DNA of 37,254 nucleotides from assembly GCA_020346245.1 (NCBI GenBank), contig CP070778.1, forward strand, positions 2,739,877 to 2,777,130, in the 5' to 3' direction. Below, piece after piece: positions 32,958-37,254 of this stretch (its first letter is position 1; the number at the start of each line of letters is the position of its first letter). Under the pieces are notes generated by a model. It did no database searches. It was not told the origin of the DNA and worked only from the letters and a program-made list of their open reading frames with translations. This DNA is from Flavobacteriaceae bacterium. Its GTDB lineage: Bacteria; Bacteroidota; Bacteroidia; Flavobacteriales; Flavobacteriaceae. Both the position numbers and the translations under genes were made by a program.

Positions 32958-33713
32958 TTATTTTTCAATCCTTCCTGCTTTGAGAAAAACGGGAAATCGG
33001 ATTTTCTTTTTATCATGCTTGCCCCAAATGCCATTCAGACTCGAAATCAATTCAGAAACCGGGTTTTCACCATCATGCTCTTTCATATAGTTTTTAACTC
33101 CAGACCATGTATTCAGGTATCCTTCCAACTGTTTTAAATTCCATTTTTGATTTATTACAATTTCAGAATCGCCATTTAGTTGCTTAAAATAAAATGGAAT
33201 TGTTTCATAGGTATGATCTATATGTTTCCTTTCTACATTCCAATAAGATCCAATGATATCTTTGTAAAAGTGCCTTATCAGTTTATTAATTGGATCAGTA
33301 ACTTCAATAAGCCCATAGCCCCATATGGCCAGAACAGCTCCATCTTTAGCAACTCTTAGCACTTCCCTATTAAATTCTTCGATATCGAACCAATGAATTG
33401 CCTGTGCAGCAGTGATAAGATCAAATTTATTCTCCTCAAATCCACTTTGCTCCGCCCTAACCTTGCTATAAAAAATATTTTTTCGCTTTTCTGCGCTATC
33501 AAGTTGTTTCTGACTTATGTCCGTTGCAAATACCTTTTTAAAATATTTAGACAGCTCAACGGCCACCTGTCCGTTACCGGTACCACAATCCCAGCAGTTA
33601 TCTCTTTTGTCGACAAATTTTAAAATTTCCAGATAAAGCTCTTCCGGATAGGAGGGTCTAAACTTTTTATACGATTCAGAAAGATGCGAAAAATGATCAT
33701 GTACCTCCTTCAT
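32958..33713 (-). CDS. class I SAM-dependent methyltransferase, possibly trans-aconitate methyltransferase-like
   Basis: A 251-residue Rossmann methyltransferase. Motif I is DCGTGNGQ (42-49), motif II the acidic VFATDIS, and motif IV ITAAQAIHWFD. The N-terminal SESYKKFRPSYPEELY and the AQAIHWFD block are typical of the UbiE-like group that includes yeast trans-aconitate 3-methyltransferase. That enzyme neutralises trans-aconitate, an inhibitory side product of aconitase, and the aconitase gene is the next gene downstream. This substrate is only suggested by similarity and neighbourhood. It starts 20 nt after the MoxR gene and may share its transcript. Confidence 0.85.
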   Translation of the reverse strand: MKEVHDHFSHLSESYKKFRPSYPEELYLEILKFVDKRDNCWDCGTGNGQVAVELSKYFKKVFATDISQKQLDSAEKRKNIFYSKVRAEQSGFEENKFDLITAAQAIHWFDIEEFNREVLRVAKDGAVLAIWGYGLIEVTDPINKLIRHFYKDIIGSYWNVERKHIDHTYETIPFYFKQLNGDSEIVINQKWNLKQLEGYLNTWSGVKNYMKEHDGENPVSELISSLNGIWGKHDKKKIRFPVFLKAGRIEK

Positions 33714-33733
33714 AGAATGTTCATGAAAATATA

Positions 33734-34687
33734 TTAAAGAAGTTTATTTATTATATCTTCTTCAGAGATACCTTCGGCCTCTGCTTTGTAGTTTTTAATT
33801 ATTCTGTGTCTAAGAATTCCCATGGCCACCGACTGTACATCTTCTATATCCGGGGAGAACTTGCCATTAATTGCTGCGTGGGCCTTTGCGCCTAAAATGA
33901 GGTTTTGTGAAGCCCGGGGTCCGGCACCCCAATCCAGGTATTGTTTTACATAATCAGAGGAAGTCTCCAATCCCGGTCGTGTGCTGTTCACCAGTTTCAC
34001 CGCATAATCAACTACATTATCCGGAACCGGTATTCTCCTGACCAGATGCTGTACTTCCAAAATTTCCTCCGCATCTAACAAGGCATTCACTTCAGGAAAT
34101 TCGTCATTGGTAGTAGTCTTTACTACCTGAGTTTCTTCCTCAACAGATGGATATTTTAATTCAATAGCAAACATAAACCTATCTAGCTGTGCCTCTGGCA
34201 GTGGATACGTGCCTTCCTGTTCAATAGGGTTTTGTGTAGCGAGAACAAAATATGGTGCGGAAAGTTTATGTTGTACTCCAGTTATGGTAACGGCTTTTTC
34301 CTGCATAGCTTCTAAAAGAGCCGCCTGTGTTTTAGGTGGTGTTCTATTAATCTCATCTGCCAGAATTATATTGGCAAAAATTGGACCCTTAATAAATTTG
34401 AAATTCCTGTTCTGATCTAACACCTCACTACCCAAAATATCGCTTGGCATCAGATCTGGTGTAAATTGAATTCTTTTAAAATCGAGTCCCAGCGTACGGG
34501 CAATTGTATTTACCATTAAGGTCTTGGCTAGTCCTGGAACACCAATTAACAACGAATGGCCTCCGGTATAGATAGATAAAAGAATTTGATCTATTACAGA
34601 GTCCTGACCTATAATTACCTTGGCTATCTCTTTTCTTAAAGCCTTATGTTTGGCTACTAAATTCTTGATTGCTGTAACGTCAGACAT
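33734..34687 (-). CDS. MoxR-type AAA+ ATPase
   Basis: A 317-residue MoxR ATPase from the ATG at 34687 (MSDVTAIKNLVAKHKAL). A frame extension to a GTG at 34747 would run into the foldase gene and is rejected; AAGGAA lies just before the ATG. Walker A is GVPGLAKT (49-56), Walker B ILADE (108-112), followed by the MoxR hallmark NRTPPKTQAALLEAMQE and a lid domain with PRASQNLILGAKA. MoxR proteins act as chaperones, often with DUF58 and von Willebrand-domain partners, which are not in the window. It is coupled to the surA-like gene upstream by a 4-nt gap. Confidence 0.94.
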   Translation of the reverse strand: MSDVTAIKNLVAKHKALRKEIAKVIIGQDSVIDQILLSIYTGGHSLLIGVPGLAKTLMVNTIARTLGLDFKRIQFTPDLMPSDILGSEVLDQNRNFKFIKGPIFANIILADEINRTPPKTQAALLEAMQEKAVTITGVQHKLSAPYFVLATQNPIEQEGTYPLPEAQLDRFMFAIELKYPSVEEETQVVKTTTNDEFPEVNALLDAEEILEVQHLVRRIPVPDNVVDYAVKLVNSTRPGLETSSDYVKQYLDWGAGPRASQNLILGAKAHAAINGKFSPDIEDVQSVAMGILRHRIIKNYKAEAEGISEEDIINKLL

Positions 34688-34691
34688 CCGG

Positions 34692-36143
34692 TTATTCCTT
34701 AACCCATTTATTGGCAAATTCACAATCTCTATTTTCCACGCCAACACTTACATAAGTATCTGTGATATGATCATTAAGCCATTTCCTTATAGTATTAAAC
34801 TGCTTATCCCTTAATGCAAGTTCCTGAATCTTTATATAGTCCTGGGCAAAATTCGCCTCGTGTTCATCATATCTATTTGTCACCTTCAAAATCTTATACC
34901 TTGGCCCCCCCCCATTTGCATCCTGTTCAAGCGTTGGCTGCGATATTTCATTATCTTTTAGGTTCCTTACCTGATTATAGAGTGATGGATCCATCTTAGT
35001 GAGTTCAAAACGAGAATCAAAATTAATTGGATTTCTTAATAACCCGCCGTCAAACTTGGTTTCTTTTTCGTCTGAAAAATTCAAAGCTGCCTCCGCGAAA
35101 GTATATTTACCTTCCATAAGGTGCTTTCTAATAGTATCTAATTCAACTCTTGCTTTGTCAATTGAAGCTTGAGGTATCTCTGGCTGCAACAGAATATGGC
35201 GCAAGTCCAGTTCCTGGCCCCTTATCTTTTCAATATAAATTATATGATATCCAAAATCAGTTTCGAATGGTTCTGAAATTTCTCCCTGCCGAAGGCTAAA
35301 AGCAACATCCTTAAATTCCTTTACAAAAGGTGTTTCCCTTGTCATACTGTAAAAACCACCCTTGGACTTGGAACCAGGGTCTTGTGAATATAAAATAGCT
35401 TTTACACTAAAACTTGCATCATTATCTTCACAATCTGCTTTTATTTCATTGAGTTTATTTATTGTTTTTTGTTTCTCTTCCTCAGGGACTTCAGGAATCT
35501 TTACGATCTGTGAAATTTCAAGTTCTGCCCCAAACACAGGTTTTTCATCTTCGGGAATTTTATTAAAAAACTGTCTTACTTCTTCGGGAGTAACCTCTAT
35601 TTCACTGACAATTTTTTGCTGCATTTTCTCCGAAAGCATTCTCAACTTATTAATATTGTACAATTCTTCCCTGAAATCTTCAACACTTTCTTTATTATAG
35701 AAGTCAAGCACTTTTTCCATAGAACCAACCTGCTGCACCAGCTGTTGCATTTGACGGTCACTTGTAGCATTTACCTCATCATCAGACACCAAAATACTAT
35801 CCTGCACAGCCTGATGTGCATAAAGGCGGTCTTCCATTAATTTTCCCAATAAACCGCAGTGTGTAATATCGTCCATGTCTGCTCCCTGACTACGAAGGTC
35901 TATCAGGGTTTTTTCAATATCCGAATCCAGAATAAGATAATCCCCTACTACTGCTGAAATCCCATCAAGTTTTATTTTTTTAAATGTATTAATCGTATCT
36001 TTTTTTAATTCGGCATCAGCGACCATAGGTGTTTCCGGTGGTTCTATCTGAGTATCCGGGATAGAATCATTTTCCTGTGCCTGCACACTGATAAAAACCA
36101 TAAAAAAGCATAAAAAACTTAGTATGCTGTTCCTATTTTTCAT
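34692..36143 (-). CDS. SurA-like periplasmic peptidyl-prolyl isomerase with parvulin domains
   Basis: A 483-residue periplasmic foldase from the ATG at 36143 (MKNRNSILSFLCFFMVFISVQAQ, a good signal peptide). An ATG 11 codons earlier (36176) is possible but spoils the leader. The SurA N-terminal chaperone domain (about 50-190) includes VVGDYLILDSDIEKTL. Two parvulin domains follow: the first with YSQDPGSKSKGGFYSMTR and FGYHIIYIEKI, the second starting ELDLRHILLQP. It assists outer-membrane protein folding. It overlaps the upstream foldase gene by 11 nt and is followed by moxR. Confidence 0.92.
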   Translation of the reverse strand: MKNRNSILSFLCFFMVFISVQAQENDSIPDTQIEPPETPMVADAELKKDTINTFKKIKLDGISAVVGDYLILDSDIEKTLIDLRSQGADMDDITHCGLLGKLMEDRLYAHQAVQDSILVSDDEVNATSDRQMQQLVQQVGSMEKVLDFYNKESVEDFREELYNINKLRMLSEKMQQKIVSEIEVTPEEVRQFFNKIPEDEKPVFGAELEISQIVKIPEVPEEEKQKTINKLNEIKADCEDNDASFSVKAILYSQDPGSKSKGGFYSMTRETPFVKEFKDVAFSLRQGEISEPFETDFGYHIIYIEKIRGQELDLRHILLQPEIPQASIDKARVELDTIRKHLMEGKYTFAEAALNFSDEKETKFDGGLLRNPINFDSRFELTKMDPSLYNQVRNLKDNEISQPTLEQDANGGGPRYKILKVTNRYDEHEANFAQDYIKIQELALRDKQFNTIRKWLNDHITDTYVSVGVENRDCEFANKWVKE

Positions 36144-37020
36144 AAACTTCAAATACTTTTTCCTTAGTTGCTTCATCTATAATTTCTGTTTCCAGTTTTC
36201 TGATATAGTCCAGTTTTCTTCTGTTAAGAAGTACCTGTCTTATGCGAGGTTCGACATAAGAGAGGGGTGCAATTTCATTAACATCAAGCACATCGTTTAT
36301 CTTTGTCAAATATACCCCCATTGCATCCTCCAATTCAAAAAATTGTGATTTTTTTAAGTATCTGTCTTCATTATCAATGTTAAGGGGTGGTATTTCTTCT
36401 AAAACCCGAGCGACAGGAACCCAAAGTGAATCATTAAAATTCAATTTTTTAAACTGTACCCCAATGGAATCCAAATACCTGATGTCTTCCTGGTTAAAAC
36501 GCCTTAAGCTTTCCGTCACTTCTTTGGTATTTAGAAATTGAAGGGGCAAATGAATAAACCTGAGTTTAACTATTTTTTCCTTAAGCTTAAAATTCTCTTT
36601 CTCCTTTTCGTAAAACCTGTTTAATTCTTCCTGAGTAACTAACGTATCCTCTACCTGATTGACCAATGCTTCTTTATAAGCCCTCGTATACAAATCCGTA
36701 CGATAGTTAGAAACCAATTGTTCAAATTCTGAAATCTTCTCATCCGGCAAATTAATCTTTGCCTTATCCAGAAGTATTTGTTTTGTTGCCCAATTATTTA
36801 TGTAATTGGTGACTATAGATGCACTATCCTGTTTTGTAAATGTATTACCAAGAACAGCTGCCACCTCATCCCAATATAAATACGTATCGCCAACCCTGGC
36901 CAGGGGCTCCCCGTTTATATCATTCTTCAAAAAGGAATTACACGAGAACAAAAAGGTTACCAATATAGCAATCCCTGCAGATATTCCTAATTTTTCTGTC
37001 TCTAGGTTTAAAAAGCGCAT
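36133..37020 (-). CDS. SurA-related lipoprotein foldase
   Basis: A 295-residue predicted lipoprotein from the ATG at 37020 (MRFLNLETEKLG ... TFLFSC, lipidated Cys near 27). The frame continues to a TTG at 37041, but this lies upstream of the predicted transcription start. The mature protein has the SurA/PrsA N-terminal pattern (LARVGDTYLYWDEVAAVLG) and a helical chaperone core. The C-terminal region that should be parvulin is poorly conserved and lacks the usual GG/GYH features, so isomerase activity is doubtful. It overlaps the surA-like gene by 11 nt, which indicates coupled expression. Confidence 0.85.
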   Translation of the reverse strand: MRFLNLETEKLGISAGIAILVTFLFSCNSFLKNDINGEPLARVGDTYLYWDEVAAVLGNTFTKQDSASIVTNYINNWATKQILLDKAKINLPDEKISEFEQLVSNYRTDLYTRAYKEALVNQVEDTLVTQEELNRFYEKEKENFKLKEKIVKLRFIHLPLQFLNTKEVTESLRRFNQEDIRYLDSIGVQFKKLNFNDSLWVPVARVLEEIPPLNIDNEDRYLKKSQFFELEDAMGVYLTKINDVLDVNEIAPLSYVEPRIRQVLLNRRKLDYIRKLETEIIDEATKEKVFEVYEK

Positions 37021-37024
37021 TCGA

Positions 37025-37054
37025 CAAAAATAAGAATTCAATCCTGCCAGACAA
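37025..37054 (-). promoter_or_regulatory. consensus promoter of the foldase-moxR operon
   Basis: On the minus strand TTG (37054 to 37052) is followed after 19 bp by TATTTTTG (37032 to 37025), an exact TAnnTTTG with ideal spacing. The predicted start at about 37018-37021 coincides with the ATG at 37020, so the mRNA may be leaderless. Confidence 0.7.
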
Positions 37055-37254
37055 GCAATACTAATATGGATTAACAGATTTTTAGTACCCCATTTTTTTT
37101 ATTTAGTACATTAGTACTACTGACCACAGGATTATCTTTAAATAAATTATACGTATTTCGGGTTCAGAATTTGTAATTTAAGGTATTCCAATAATAGGTA
37201 ACTCATTAACTAAATAACATGAATAATTGTGAGTAGAAAAATTAAATTAATTTG
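37042..37254. other. intergenic edge upstream of the foldase operon
   Basis: Apart from the promoter at 37025-37054, this AT-rich stretch shows no frame of convincing length and no palindrome box. The plus-strand ATG at 37219 closes after five codons. An upstream gene, if any, lies outside the window. Confidence 0.5.

Noticed and set aside
34688..34747. GTG-initiated extension of moxR
   Set aside because: It would overlap the foldase gene by about 55 nt, and MoxR homologues normally begin near MSDVxAIKNL.
37021..37041. TTG-initiated extension of the foldase lipoprotein
   Set aside because: It overlaps the consensus -7 element and gives a poor signal peptide.

Overview
The window looks like chromosome of a marine member of the Bacteroidota, most likely Flavobacteriaceae. 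The evidence is a base composition of roughly 40 percent GC or lower, promoters of the TAnnTTTG type, a MerR-crtI-crtB-crtZ carotenoid cluster, a GH67 alpha-glucuronidase beside a TolB-like protein, tandem SurA-like foldases next to a MoxR ATPase, and short lipoproteins with Bacteroidota-style lipoboxes. I see no insertion sequence, phage gene, CRISPR array or rRNA operon. One tRNA-Leu(GAG) is present.

Layout. 67-4061 (minus): secreted carbohydrate genes (TolB-like protein, GH67) and a small conserved protein. 4197-23128: a stress and dormancy island. It holds six tandem-domain universal stress proteins, a short ribosome hibernation factor, a thioredoxin, a beta-CASP RNase, an ATP-cone/PD-(D/E)XK protein, a possible eRF1-like protein, a DoxX-like membrane protein, a LytTR regulator with an ABC export system, three paralogous small helical proteins of unknown function, and a two-component pair. 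That pair is a PAS-LOV-PAS histidine kinase followed by a receiver-cNMP-HTH (CRP/FNR-type) regulator. 23259-23342: tRNA-Leu. 23397-25480 (minus): a Gfo/Idh/MocA dehydrogenase and a DUF1080 lipoprotein. 25658-29342 (plus): a CarH-like B12-binding MerR regulator with crtI, crtB and crtZ. 29392-30509 (minus): two TlpA-like proteins, one lacking the nucleophilic cysteine. 30584-37020 (minus): aconitase, a methyltransferase, MoxR and two SurA-like foldases.

The main discovery is a regulon visible by eye. Nine copies of a 14-bp palindrome (RTGAY-N4-RTCAY) lie in intergenic DNA of the stress island. For each of the ten transcription units they face, the palindrome ends exactly 22 bp before a match (4 to 6 of 6 fixed bases) to the Bacteroidota -7 element TAnnTTTG. 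This puts its centre near -41, the class II geometry of CRP/FNR-type activators. The boxes serve usp genes, the hibernation factor, thioredoxin, the DoxX-like gene, the LytTR/ABC operon and all three members of the unknown helical family. The CRP-type response regulator in the same island is the obvious candidate activator, and its partner kinase carries a complete flavin-binding LOV motif. I infer a light- and/or redox-responsive energy-stress programme resembling in content, not in ancestry, the mycobacterial DosR dormancy regulon.

A second light input is likely: the carotenoid operon starts with a regulator that retains the Wx9EH and ExHxxG cobalamin motifs of CarH. Several start codons were moved from the longest possible frame because promoters, Shine-Dalgarno-like sequences or signal peptides favour an internal ATG; each case is stated in its entry.
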